Shown here piece by piece: positions 53,682 to 61,488 of a DNA stretch of 64,000 nt (position 1 is its first letter; the number at the start of each line of letters is the position of its first letter). The position numbers were made by a program, and so were the translations under genes. Source of the stretch: an uncultured bacterium (GTDB taxonomy: Bacteria; Bacillota; Clostridia; Oscillospirales; Ruminococcaceae); NCBI GenBank assembly GCA_934875375.1, contig CAKXHL010000008.1:1-64000 (forward strand). The letters run 5' to 3'. The notes under the pieces are model-generated. The model did no database searches. It saw only the letters and a program-made list of their open reading frames with translations, and had not been told where the DNA came from.

Positions 53682-53831
53682 ATGAGAGTAAAAATCACCT
53701 TGGCTTGCACGGAGTGCAAACAGCGCAACTACAACACCATGAAAAACAAGAAAAATGATCCGGACAGACTTGAGATGAACAAGTACTGCAGATTCTGCCG
53801 GAAACACACGCTCCACAGAGAGGCGAAGTAA
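53682..53831 (+). CDS. rpmG: Ribosomal protein L33
   Basis: A 49-residue 50S protein: MRVKITLACTEC, then NYNTMKNKKN and a C-terminal HTLHREAK. Cysteines at 9, 12, 36 and 39 form the zinc ribbon of the C+ type of L33. AGGAGGTG precedes the ATG. Position before secE and nusG is the standard one. Confidence 0.96.
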   Translation: MRVKITLACTECKQRNYNTMKNKKNDPDRLEMNKYCRFCRKHTLHREAK

Positions 53832-53858
53832 GGACGAGAAAGGCAGGGGTTTTCTGTA

Positions 53859-54101
53859 ATGGCTGAAAAAGCAAAAAACGAGAAAAAAGAAGGCTTTCTG
53901 AAACGCGTCGCCCATCGGTTCGTCAAAGGCTGTAAGGACATGAAAGGCGAGATTAAGAAGGTCGTTTGGCCTTCTAAAAAGCAGATTATAAACAATACTG
54001 CTGTGGTATTGGCCTGCTGCGTCATCGTCGGCGTGTTCATTTGGATTCTGGACGGAGCTTTGTCCGGTTTGGTGAATCTGCTTCTCAGCAGCGCAGGTTA
54101 A
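53859..54101 (+). CDS. secE: Preprotein translocase subunit SecE
   Basis: An 80-residue subunit of the SecYEG channel: basic N-terminal part, the amphipathic KGEIKKVVWPSKKQI segment (about 29-43), and one membrane segment (about 46-66). Length is typical of Gram-positive SecE. Between rpmG and nusG as usual. Confidence 0.95.
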   Translation: MAEKAKNEKKEGFLKRVAHRFVKGCKDMKGEIKKVVWPSKKQIINNTAVVLACCVIVGVFIWILDGALSGLVNLLLSSAG

Positions 54102-54154
54102 CAGCGCCAGCCGCTTACAACCGGTGCGCGTAACCTTGCGTGGAGGGATGAAGA

Positions 54155-54676
54155 ATGTCTGAAGAGGCAAAATGGTATGTGGTCCACACCTATTCCGGTT
54201 ATGAGAATAAAGTAGCGACCAACATCGAAAAAGCTGTTGAGAATCGTGGGATGCATGAGCTGATTCAGGAAGTGAAGGTCCCCACTGAGACAGTTACCGA
54301 AATCAAAGACAACAAAAAGCGCGAAGTAGAACGCAAAATATTCCCCGGCTATGTATTGATCAAAATGATCATGACCGACGAATCTTGGTATATCGTCCGC
54401 AATACCCGCGGCTGTACCGGTTTTGTAGGACCTTCGTCCAAGCCGATCCCGCTGACAGAAAAGGAAGTGGCGGCACTGGGCGTGGAAAAACGTCAGATCG
54501 AGGTCAACTATGGCGTTGGTGATACCATCCGGATCACTGACGGGCCGATGGAAGGCTTTGCCGGCATCGTGAAGGAACTGGATGTGGAAAAAGACAAGGT
54601 CAAAGTTGTCGTTTCCATGTTCGGGCGCGAAACCCCGGTAGAGCTGGAGCTGGATCAGGTCCAGCTGGATGATTAA
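54155..54676 (+). CDS. nusG: Transcription factor NusG
   Basis: A 173-residue factor that affects pausing and termination by RNA polymerase. The NGN domain starts KWYVVHTYSGYENKVA and contains KIFPGYVLIKM; the KOW domain starts near VGDTIRITDGPMEGFAGIV. GTGGAGGG precedes the ATG. It is followed by a 150-base leader with hairpins before rplK. Confidence 0.96.
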   Translation: MSEEAKWYVVHTYSGYENKVATNIEKAVENRGMHELIQEVKVPTETVTEIKDNKKREVERKIFPGYVLIKMIMTDESWYIVRNTRGCTGFVGPSSKPIPLTEKEVAALGVEKRQIEVNYGVGDTIRITDGPMEGFAGIVKELDVEKDKVKVVVSMFGRETPVELELDQVQLDD

Positions 54677-54827
54677 TCTTTTTGAGGGAATCGGTAGCAA
54701 TACCGGTTTTGCGGCGGAATTTCGCCGCGCTTGGGTGTGTTCCGGGCATTTGTCCGGCTCATGCCTGTGGGAGGGATGGGAATCCACCGTTCCGCCATGA
54801 ACCACAGAAACTATGGAGGTGCAAATT

Positions 54828-55253
54828 ATGGCTCAAAAGGTTGTCGGCTTCATTAAGCTGCAGATACCTGCCGGAAAAGCAACGCCGGCGCCGCCTGTTG
54901 GTCCGGCTCTCGGTCAGCATGGCGTCAACATCATGTCCTTTACGAAGGAGTTCAACGAGCGTACCAAAAATGATATCGGTATGGTAATCCCTGTGGTTAT
55001 CACCGTGTACGCGGACCGCTCTTTCTCGTTCGTAACCAAGACTCCGCCTGCTGCGATCCTGATTAAAAAGGCCTGCGGTATCGAAAGCGGTTCTGGTGTA
55101 CCGAACAAGACAAAGGTAGCCAAAATTACCAAAGAGCAGGTAAGAAAAATCGCGGAACAGAAAATGCCCGACCTGAACGCCGCTAACGTGGAATCGGCTA
55201 TGAGCATGATCGCCGGTACTGCGCGCAGCATGGGTGTCGAGGTTGTAGACTAA
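54828..55253 (+). CDS. rplK: Ribosomal protein L11
   Basis: A 141-residue 50S stalk-base protein. VVGFIKLQIPAGKATPAPPVGPALGQHGVN is the N-terminal domain; KPPAA-like KTPPAAILIKKACG leads into the rRNA-binding C-terminal domain. ATG at 54828 follows GGAGGTG. The leader between nusG and rplK has two hairpins (GCGGCG/CGCCGC and CCGGGC/GTCCGG); L1-dependent control is possible but no certain L1 site was identified. Confidence 0.96.
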   Translation: MAQKVVGFIKLQIPAGKATPAPPVGPALGQHGVNIMSFTKEFNERTKNDIGMVIPVVITVYADRSFSFVTKTPPAAILIKKACGIESGSGVPNKTKVAKITKEQVRKIAEQKMPDLNAANVESAMSMIAGTARSMGVEVVD

Positions 55254-55310
55254 ACTCCCGGGTGGGAGGAAAATTCCGTTTATTACCACTCATAAGGGAG
55301 GAGAACGAGT

Positions 55311-56012
55311 ATGAAACACGGTAAAAAATATAACGACAGCTCCAAACTTGTTGACAGAACCAAACTGTACGACGTGGAGGAAGCGATGGACCTGTGTGTC
55401 AAAACCGCTACTGCCAAGTTTGATGAGACTGTAGAAGTACACGTAAGATTGGGCGTAGATTCCCGGCATGCTGACCAGCAGGTTCGCGGCGCGGTAGTAC
55501 TGCCCAACGGAACCGGTAAATCGGTTCGTGTGTTGGTATTTTGCAAAGGCGATAATGTTCAGTTGGCGAAAGATGCTGGTGCTGAATACGTTGGCGCAGA
55601 GGATATGATGCAAAAAATCCAGGGCGAAGGCTGGATGGATTTTGATGTTGTCATTGCAACCCCGGATATGATGGGCGTTGTAGGCCGTCTAGGTAAAATC
55701 CTGGGACCGAGAGGCTTGATGCCGAACCCCAAAGCCGGTACTGTTACTCCTGATGTTGCCAAAGCGGTAACCGAGGCGAAAGCTGGTAAAATTGAGTACC
55801 GTCTGGATAAAACCAATATCATCCATTGCCCCATCGGCAAAGCTTCCTTCGGCGCACAGAAGCTGCAGGAAAACTTTGATACTTTGATGGATGCAATTGT
55901 AAAGGCAAAACCGGCTGCGGCGAAAGGTCAGTATGTGAAATCTTGCGTGATCACCCCCACTATGGGTCCTGGTATCAAGATTAATCCTGGCAAATTTGTT
56001 CCTGCAGTATAA
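55311..56012 (+). CDS. rplA: Ribosomal protein L1
   Basis: A 233-residue protein of the L1 stalk. The family signature IATPDMMGVVGRLGKILGPRGLMPNPK (about 122-148) is intact. GGGAGG precedes the ATG. It ends the rplKA unit at a hairpin. Confidence 0.97.
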   Translation: MKHGKKYNDSSKLVDRTKLYDVEEAMDLCVKTATAKFDETVEVHVRLGVDSRHADQQVRGAVVLPNGTGKSVRVLVFCKGDNVQLAKDAGAEYVGAEDMMQKIQGEGWMDFDVVIATPDMMGVVGRLGKILGPRGLMPNPKAGTVTPDVAKAVTEAKAGKIEYRLDKTNIIHCPIGKASFGAQKLQENFDTLMDAIVKAKPAAAKGQYVKSCVITPTMGPGIKINPGKFVPAV

Positions 56013-56021
56013 AGGCTTATT

Positions 56022-56043
56022 CAGCTCCGCTTTAGCGGAGCTG
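56022..56043 (+). terminator. Hairpin after rplA
   Basis: CAGCTCCGC and GCGGAGCTG pair around TTTA; the following GTTGCTTTTGTT is only moderately T-rich. Confidence 0.6.
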
Positions 56044-56075
56044 TTGCTTTTGTTGAACTTTTTTGAACAGAATGC

Positions 56076-56104
56076 TTGACAAGCCTTATTAAATAGCATA
56101 TAAT
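56076..56104 (+). promoter_or_regulatory. Consensus promoter of rplJ-rplL
   Basis: TTGACA, 17 bases, TATAAT: both boxes perfect. Confidence 0.92.
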
Positions 56105-56109
56105 AAAAA

Positions 56110-56240
56110 AGCTGTCATATTCCAAAGACAGCAGGTGCTTTGCATAAAAGGGTTTCCCTTGCCTGCCGAGGAAATATAGCCAGAATGAATTAAGATTTCA
56201 TTTGGGTTCTTTCCTAGGTTATTGGAAAGAACCCTTTTTG
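56110..56240 (+). promoter_or_regulatory. L10 leader with attenuator terminator
   Basis: GACAGCAGGTGC and GCCTGCCGAGGAAATATAG form the kink-turn-like pair known from Firmicutes rplJ leaders, where L10 bound to L7/L12 binds. It is followed by a terminator at 56204-56239 (GGGTTCTTTCC/GGAAAGAACCC plus TTTTT). Excess L10 would favour the terminator and lower its own synthesis. Confidence 0.85.
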
Positions 56241-56273
56241 CATCAAGTAGATACTTTCAGGAGGTGAATAGAC

Positions 56274-56786
56274 TTGCCTAGCGAGAAAGCTTTACAAGCA
56301 AAACAGGAGGTTGTCGCTCAGCTGAAAAGCAAACTGGATGGTGCCGTAGCCGGCGTTTTGGTCGATTACAGAGGCATTACCGTTACGGACGATACCAAAT
56401 TGCGCCGTGAGCTCAGAGAAGCTGGAATTGATTACGCTGTTGTGAAAAATACCCTGTTGCGCCGTGCGTTGGAAGGTACGGAATACAGCGAAATGGCTTC
56501 TGTTCTCGAAAACACAACTGCGTTCGCGGTGAGCCATGAGGATCCGGTGGCTGCTGCTAAGATCCTGTCCAAATTCGCAGAAGATTCCAAAGGAACTTTT
56601 GCAATCAAAGCGGGCTTTGTAGAAGGAAAGGTTTTAGATGTTCCCGGTGTAACCGCACTGGCGAAGCTGCCTTCCAAAGAACAGCTACTCGTTCAGCTGC
56701 TCAGCGTGCTCAATGGCAACATCAGAGGTTTGGCTGTTGCGCTTAATGCCATCGTTGAGAAAGAGAACGAAAAAGAGAGCGCTTAA
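56274..56786 (+). CDS. rplJ: Ribosomal protein L10
   Basis: A 170-residue 50S stalk protein. AGVLVDYRGITVTDDTKLRRELREA is the N-terminal RNA-binding domain, and the C-terminal helix holds L7/L12 dimers. The start is TTG at 56274, seven bases after AGGAGGTG; no nearer ATG exists. Its expression is under the leader just upstream. Confidence 0.95.
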   Translation: MPSEKALQAKQEVVAQLKSKLDGAVAGVLVDYRGITVTDDTKLRRELREAGIDYAVVKNTLLRRALEGTEYSEMASVLENTTAFAVSHEDPVAAAKILSKFAEDSKGTFAIKAGFVEGKVLDVPGVTALAKLPSKEQLLVQLLSVLNGNIRGLAVALNAIVEKENEKESA

Positions 56787-56835
56787 TCGCGTTTTCACAA
56801 CTGTATGAAAAAACAAATTATAGGAGGTAGCTACA

Positions 56836-57213
56836 ATGGCTTCTGAGAAAATTGTAAAATTTGTAGAAGAGATCAAAACCCTTACCGTCCTGGAACTGGC
56901 GGATCTGGTAAAAGCGATTGAAGAAGAATTCGGCGTTTCCGCCGCTGCTCCCGTTATGGTTGCTGGCCCGGCTGCCGGTGCTGCTCCCGCTGCTGAGGAG
57001 AAAACTGAGTTTGATGTTGTTCTGGCTGAGGCTGGCGCTTCCAAGATGGGTGTAATCAAACTGGTGAAAGAGATTACCGGTCTGGGTCTGAAAGAAGCGA
57101 AAGAGGTTGTTGACAACGCTCCCAAAACCATCAAAGAGGCTGTTTCCAAAGCAGAGGCTGAGGAAATCAAGACCAAATTGGAAGAAGCTGGCGCGAAAGT
57201 CGAGCTCAAATAA
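56836..57213 (+). CDS. rplL: Ribosomal protein L7/L12
   Basis: A 125-residue acidic stalk protein: N-terminal dimer domain (ELADLVKAIEEEFGVSA), an Ala-rich hinge, and the C-terminal domain with KMGVIKLVKEITGLGLKEAKEVVD. TAGGAGGTAG precedes the ATG. A strong terminator follows; rpoB is not downstream. Confidence 0.97.
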   Translation: MASEKIVKFVEEIKTLTVLELADLVKAIEEEFGVSAAAPVMVAGPAAGAAPAAEEKTEFDVVLAEAGASKMGVIKLVKEITGLGLKEAKEVVDNAPKTIKEAVSKAEAEEIKTKLEEAGAKVELK

Positions 57214-57228
57214 GCTTTCTGAAAGAAG

Positions 57229-57260
57229 AAAAGCCGCAGTCGTTGGACTGCGGCTTTTTT
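57229..57260 (+). terminator. Terminator after rplL
   Basis: AAAGCCGCAGTC and GACTGCGGCTTT pair around GTTG, with extra T residues. Confidence 0.93.
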
Positions 57261-57324
57261 GCACTTTTAAATAAAAAGAGGCCATCGCGAAAACACGGCA
57301 GCCTCAATTTTTCTTTTGGGCAAT

Positions 57325-57555
57325 TTATTCTACGACAAAACGCTGGATTTCTTTCAAAAACGCATCGCAATCATCGGAATGAATTTCCATTTTAATCGGT
57401 TTGGAAAGATCCAAGCTGAAAATGCCCATGATGGATTTGCCATCGATGTGATATCTGCCGGAAACCAGATCCACCTCGAAATCATAGCGAGCAACTGTGT
57501 TGACAAATTCTTTTACATCAACGATGGTGTTCAAAGAAATAGTTTTTGTGGTCAT
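57325..57555 (-). CDS. HPr-like protein lacking the active-site histidine
   Basis: A 76-residue protein with the HPr fold. The second half (HIDGKSIMGIFSLDLSKP, about 36-53) matches the Ser46 region of HPr, here Ser41. The first half has no GLHARP and no histidine where His15 should be, so it cannot carry PTS phosphate. It recalls Crh of Bacillus, which acts only in regulation, but it is more diverged. AAGGAGG precedes the ATG. It is convergent with rplL and close to the mtaB start. Confidence 0.78.
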   Translation of the reverse strand: MTTKTISLNTIVDVKEFVNTVARYDFEVDLVSGRYHIDGKSIMGIFSLDLSKPIKMEIHSDDCDAFLKEIQRFVVE

Positions 57556-57785
57556 AATATTTTCCTCCTTAAATCAATTTATTTTTATTTTTTCTTACCA
57601 ATTACAACCATATACAATTTTTTTCTTTTTGTCAATGTGTAATTGTATTTATTCATACTTTTTGTTAGAATATTGGAAGGAAATCCAATGGATATACCTT
57701 TTTGATTCGTGATTTCTGTTAATTTTTTATATGATTTTTTGTGTAAATGCGATAAAATTTTTCACTCAAAGATGCGGAGGAACAG

Positions 57786-59075
57786 ATGAAAGCGGTATTT
57801 GTAACATTAGGCTGTAAAGTGAATCAATATGAGAGCCGAATTTTGGAAGAGCGTTTTGCCAAGGCGGGTATTGAGTCGGCAAAGAATGGGGAAAAAGCGG
57901 ATTTTTGTATTATAAATTCTTGTACGGTGACAGCGTCGGGGGATAAAAAAACCCGGCAGATGCTGCGGCGTCTTAAACGGCAGCATCCTGATGCGGTAAT
58001 GGTTCTGACCGGGTGTTATCCTCAGGCATTTCCCCAGGAAGCGGCTGGACTAGAGGAGGCGGATATCGTAACCGGTTCCACCAATCGGGCAGGTCTGTTG
58101 GACTTGGTGCAGATTTATTTGCAGAACCACCAGCGCATTGTTCAGATTATTCCGCATCAGAAAGGAGAGGCATTTGAAAAAATGTCTGCCAACCGTTTTT
58201 CGGAACGAACCCGCGCATTTGTTAAGATTCAGGATGGCTGCAACCGCTACTGTGCCTACTGCATTATCCCATATGCTCGCGGCCCGGTTCGTTCTAAACC
58301 GATTGCAGATATGATGGCAGAGCTTACACAGCTGGCGGCACAGGGATATCAGGAGGTAGTGTTGGTGGGCATCAATCTGCCGTGTTACGGCAAAGATCTG
58401 GGGCTGCGGCTGATTGATGCAGTAGAGGCTGCCTGCCAGGTGGACGGTATCCGCCGTGTTCGGCTTGGTTCATTGGAACCGGAGCTTTTGACAGCAGAAG
58501 ATTTGAATCGGTTGTCAGCCCAGCCTAAATTCTGTCCGCAGTTTCATTTATCACTGCAAAGCGGCTGTGACCGTACGTTAAAAGCGATGAATCGTCATTA
58601 TGACAGCGCTGAGTATCGTAGGATTGTAGAGGATATTCGAAAAGCATTTGAGAACCCTTCTATTACTACGGATATCATGGTGGGCTTTCCCGGAGAGACC
58701 GAAGAGGACTTTCAGCAGTCGGCGGATTTTGCGAAAGAGATTGGACTTGCAAAAGCGCATGTATTTGCTTATTCGGTGCGCCCCGGTACCCGGGCAGCGT
58801 CGATGCCGGACCAAGTGCCTCAACGGGAAAAAGAGACCCGCAGCGCCCGGTTGATCGAGGTGACCGACAAGACCCGTCAAGCCTTTTTACAGTCACAGGT
58901 GGGCCGGGAAGAAGATGTCCTTTTCGAAACGACTCAAACGCCTTATGGTATCGAAGGCTACACGCCTAACTATACGCCTGTATGTGTGGAAACAAAGGAG
59001 GATATACGGGGGACGATCCGGCGGGTGCGGATTACGGCGGCTTTGACTGATTTGTGTTTGGCAGAACTAATATAA
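57786..59075 (+). CDS. mtaB: tRNA t6A37 methylthiotransferase MtaB
   Basis: A 429-residue radical SAM enzyme that adds a methylthio group to t6A37 in tRNA. The N-terminal cluster cysteines are 10, 46 and 77 (LGCKVNQYE, NSCTV, TGCYPQ); the radical SAM cluster is CNRYCAYC (152-159). SLQSGCDRTLKAMNR and VGFPGETEEDF are family marks. A TRAM-like C-terminal domain follows. The LGCKVN start and overall pattern favour MtaB over MiaB. Confidence 0.92.
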   Translation: MKAVFVTLGCKVNQYESRILEERFAKAGIESAKNGEKADFCIINSCTVTASGDKKTRQMLRRLKRQHPDAVMVLTGCYPQAFPQEAAGLEEADIVTGSTNRAGLLDLVQIYLQNHQRIVQIIPHQKGEAFEKMSANRFSERTRAFVKIQDGCNRYCAYCIIPYARGPVRSKPIADMMAELTQLAAQGYQEVVLVGINLPCYGKDLGLRLIDAVEAACQVDGIRRVRLGSLEPELLTAEDLNRLSAQPKFCPQFHLSLQSGCDRTLKAMNRHYDSAEYRRIVEDIRKAFENPSITTDIMVGFPGETEEDFQQSADFAKEIGLAKAHVFAYSVRPGTRAASMPDQVPQREKETRSARLIEVTDKTRQAFLQSQVGREEDVLFETTQTPYGIEGYTPNYTPVCVETKEDIRGTIRRVRITAALTDLCLAELI

Positions 59076-59086
59076 TGTTATGTACC

Positions 59087-59114
59087 AAAGCAGCTGGAAG
59101 TCAGCTGCTTTTTT
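59087..59114. terminator. Terminator after mtaB
   Basis: AAAGCAGCTG and CAGCTGCTTT pair around GAAGT, followed by T residues; lies between convergent genes. Confidence 0.9.
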
Positions 59115-59120
59115 GTTGGT

Positions 59121-59753
59121 TCAGGATAGGGAGGAAAGCAGAGATTCGGACAGAATACCACTCAGATCCGCCAAAGGAATAGAGAAAGAAAGTGTTGTGA
59201 GCGTATCAGGAGAGGGAAAAAGCAATACCAGTTTGTCCTGCGTCAAATAAAAGTCCTGCAGGGTAGGTAGATTGCTGGAGACTCCCTGCTCTTGGCGCCA
59301 TTCAGCACTTTTTTCTTCCAGGACAGCAGCGAAATCCGGCGAGGAAAACAGATCCTCCAACCGAAGTTGTAAGCCGTTTTGGGGCAGAAAAACAAAGCCT
59401 TTTTGCAGCTGTTTGCCTTTGCAGCAAGAGGAAAATACAATGCTGAAGAAATGGATATCATTTCGCTTGATTGCAAAGGTTGTTTTTCCATGGAACTGCC
59501 GTGATTCCCTTTTTGCTTGCAGCCGGGCGTTCAATGCTGTGCTCTGGCTGTATTCCCGCAAAAAGCCGTTCAACCTCTGTTCGGTTACCCGGCTTTCTCC
59601 CCGGGTAATTTGCGGATAACTGTAAGTGTAGTCTACCCATTCATCCTGTATCCTGTTTTCGATGGAAAGGTAATCCATCTGGTCATTGGCGGCGGCGTGG
59701 GGCGTTTGCCATAAACAAAAAAGGGCCACCGCAAAAAACACAATTTTTTTCAT
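59121..59753 (-). CDS. Secreted protein, DUF3298/RsiV-like
   Basis: A 210-residue protein with a signal peptide (MKKIVFFAVALFCLWQTPHAAA) and an extracellular part like DUF3298/RsiV: YTYSYPQITRGE in the N-terminal portion and LEDLFSSPDFAAVLEE, then FYLTQDKLVLLFP near the end. In Bacillus the same fold in RsiV senses lysozyme, but here there is no anti-sigma head, so it is a lone extracellular domain. The match is by eye and moderate. ATG at 59753 with a GGCGGTG site. Function unknown. Confidence 0.65.
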   Translation of the reverse strand: MKKIVFFAVALFCLWQTPHAAANDQMDYLSIENRIQDEWVDYTYSYPQITRGESRVTEQRLNGFLREYSQSTALNARLQAKRESRQFHGKTTFAIKRNDIHFFSIVFSSCCKGKQLQKGFVFLPQNGLQLRLEDLFSSPDFAAVLEEKSAEWRQEQGVSSNLPTLQDFYLTQDKLVLLFPSPDTLTTLSFSIPLADLSGILSESLLSSLS

Positions 59754-59992
59754 GGTTTCGCACCGCCTTTTGATTCGCGCGCGATTGAAACTGCAAGAGC
59801 AGTTCCCGTTTAGTATTTGCAAATAGAGGACAGAAAAGCCGGTTTTTTGCTTTGAAAATCATTGGAAAACAGGTGAAAAACCGGATTTTTTAGCTATTTT
59901 TTCCTAAAACGGTCTTTTTCCTGATGGGCAGACATGTCGCCGTTCGTTGCAGCATAGACTGTACCATTCAGATATCTGCGGAGGTGGCAAAA

Positions 59993-61174
59993 TTGACCTT
60001 TCGTCTATTGCAACAAGCGACGGCATACCTGCTCGCTCTTTTTATTGGAATTACACCGGTTTGGGCTGAAGAGGTGTCAAAAGAATCATCTGACCAATCG
60101 GGACTGCAGTTAGAATGTAAATCTGCTATTTTAATGGAACAAACCACCGGGCAGGTGTTATATGAAATGAATGCCGATGCTCCCATGCCGCCTGCCTCCA
60201 TCACTAAGATTATGACGCTGCTTTTGACATTTGAAGCGATGGATCAGGGGAAATTCCAGTATGATACGCTTTTGAGCTGTTCGGAACATGCAGCATCCAT
60301 GGGAGGCTCTCAGATCTGGTTGGAGCCAGGAGAAGAAATGACAGTGGACGAAATCCTGCGGGCAACTTTTATCTCCTCGGCAAACGATGCCGCTGTTGTG
60401 CTGGCAGAGGCGGTAGCGGGGAGTGAAGATGCCTTTGTCGGCATGATGAATGAGAAGGCCAAGGAGCTGGGAATGGAAAATACCCATTTTGCCAATGCAA
60501 CGGGCTTGGATGCACAGGAGCATTATTCCACTGCGCGTGATATTGCACTGATGTCAGCGGCATTGCTGCGCTATCCAGATGTGACCCGATATTCAACAGT
60601 CTGGATGGACAGCTTACGGGGTGGGATGACAGAACTGGTCAACACCAACAAAATGGTGCGATTTTATAACGGCGCAACCGGTCTGAAAACCGGGACGACA
60701 AACGGTGCGGGCAGTTGCCTATCGGCGTCTGCCCAGCGGGATAATCTTTCCTTGATTGCAGTGAGTCTGGGGTCGGATACCAGTGCTCAGCGATTTGCAA
60801 GCTGCCGAACGCTGCTGGATTATGGGTTCGCCAATTATGTTACGGTACAGCCACCGTCATTACAGGAGCAGCTGACACCGGTACCTGTGTTGCATGGAGT
60901 GCAGCGGCAGGTAGATCTTGCCTATGATCTGCCTCCGTCTTTTGTTATGAAGCGGGGAGAAGAAAATAGCCTGACTCAGGAGGTTGAGCTGGCTGAGGAT
61001 GTGGAAGCGCCAGTAGAAGAAGGACAGCTGCTCGGCAAGGTCGTAGTCAGCAAGGAAGGAACGGTATTGGGAGAATATCCGATACGCGCAAAAAATGCGG
61101 TAGAGAAAATCGATTTTGGAAAGGGAATGGAGATTCTTTTTGGTACGCTTTTGGGAAAGGTGGAACCGTTTTGA
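59993..61174 (+). CDS. dacF: D-alanyl-D-alanine carboxypeptidase (DacF-like)
   Basis: A 393-residue class C penicillin-binding protein that trims the terminal D-Ala from stem peptides outside the cell. The signal peptide ends near PVWA|EEV. Catalytic motifs: SITK (about 68-71) with the active serine, SAN (near 129), and KTGT (near 228). The C-terminal third matches the PBP5 beta domain and ends in an amphipathic stretch. TTG at 59993 follows GGAGGTGG; no ATG lies before the signal peptide in a good context. DacF and DacB/DacA subtypes are not separable here. Confidence 0.9.
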   Translation: MTFRLLQQATAYLLALFIGITPVWAEEVSKESSDQSGLQLECKSAILMEQTTGQVLYEMNADAPMPPASITKIMTLLLTFEAMDQGKFQYDTLLSCSEHAASMGGSQIWLEPGEEMTVDEILRATFISSANDAAVVLAEAVAGSEDAFVGMMNEKAKELGMENTHFANATGLDAQEHYSTARDIALMSAALLRYPDVTRYSTVWMDSLRGGMTELVNTNKMVRFYNGATGLKTGTTNGAGSCLSASAQRDNLSLIAVSLGSDTSAQRFASCRTLLDYGFANYVTVQPPSLQEQLTPVPVLHGVQRQVDLAYDLPPSFVMKRGEENSLTQEVELAEDVEAPVEEGQLLGKVVVSKEGTVLGEYPIRAKNAVEKIDFGKGMEILFGTLLGKVEPF

Positions 61175-61184
61175 CAAACCCTTG

Positions 61185-61211
61185 CCGGGCCGGATTTATC
61201 CGGCCCGGTTT
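61185..61211 (+). terminator. Terminator after dacF
   Basis: CCGGGCCGGA and TCCGGCCCGG form a very stable GC stem around TTTA, followed by TTT. Confidence 0.8.
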
Positions 61212-61488
61212 CTGATTTTATGGGGAGAAAAGTTAGCTTTCGATAGATTACAGTTGGATTTGTGCGCAGTTTACCGTTTTGCATCGAATACGTCATCATA
61301 GAAAACTGTATTGAGAAGGAATGACGATATTTTATGTTGTTTTTGTATAAAAATCCGACCGAAAACGATACGTTTTTCCGAAATTGTCAGATCCGAGAAC
61401 TATTTTTTTGAAACTTGCTGCAAGGTTCTTGAAATAAAAGTATAATTAGAGTAAAATAAACCTATATCATTAGGAGGACGTTGAGGAA

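Noticed and set aside
54677..54827. L1-binding leader before rplK
   Set aside because: Hairpins are present but the L1 site could not be identified with confidence, so it is only mentioned in the rplK entry.
61415..61446. Full promoter for pgi
   Set aside because: TATAAT is good, but the nearest TTGCTG is 20 bases away, too far for a reliable -35 box.
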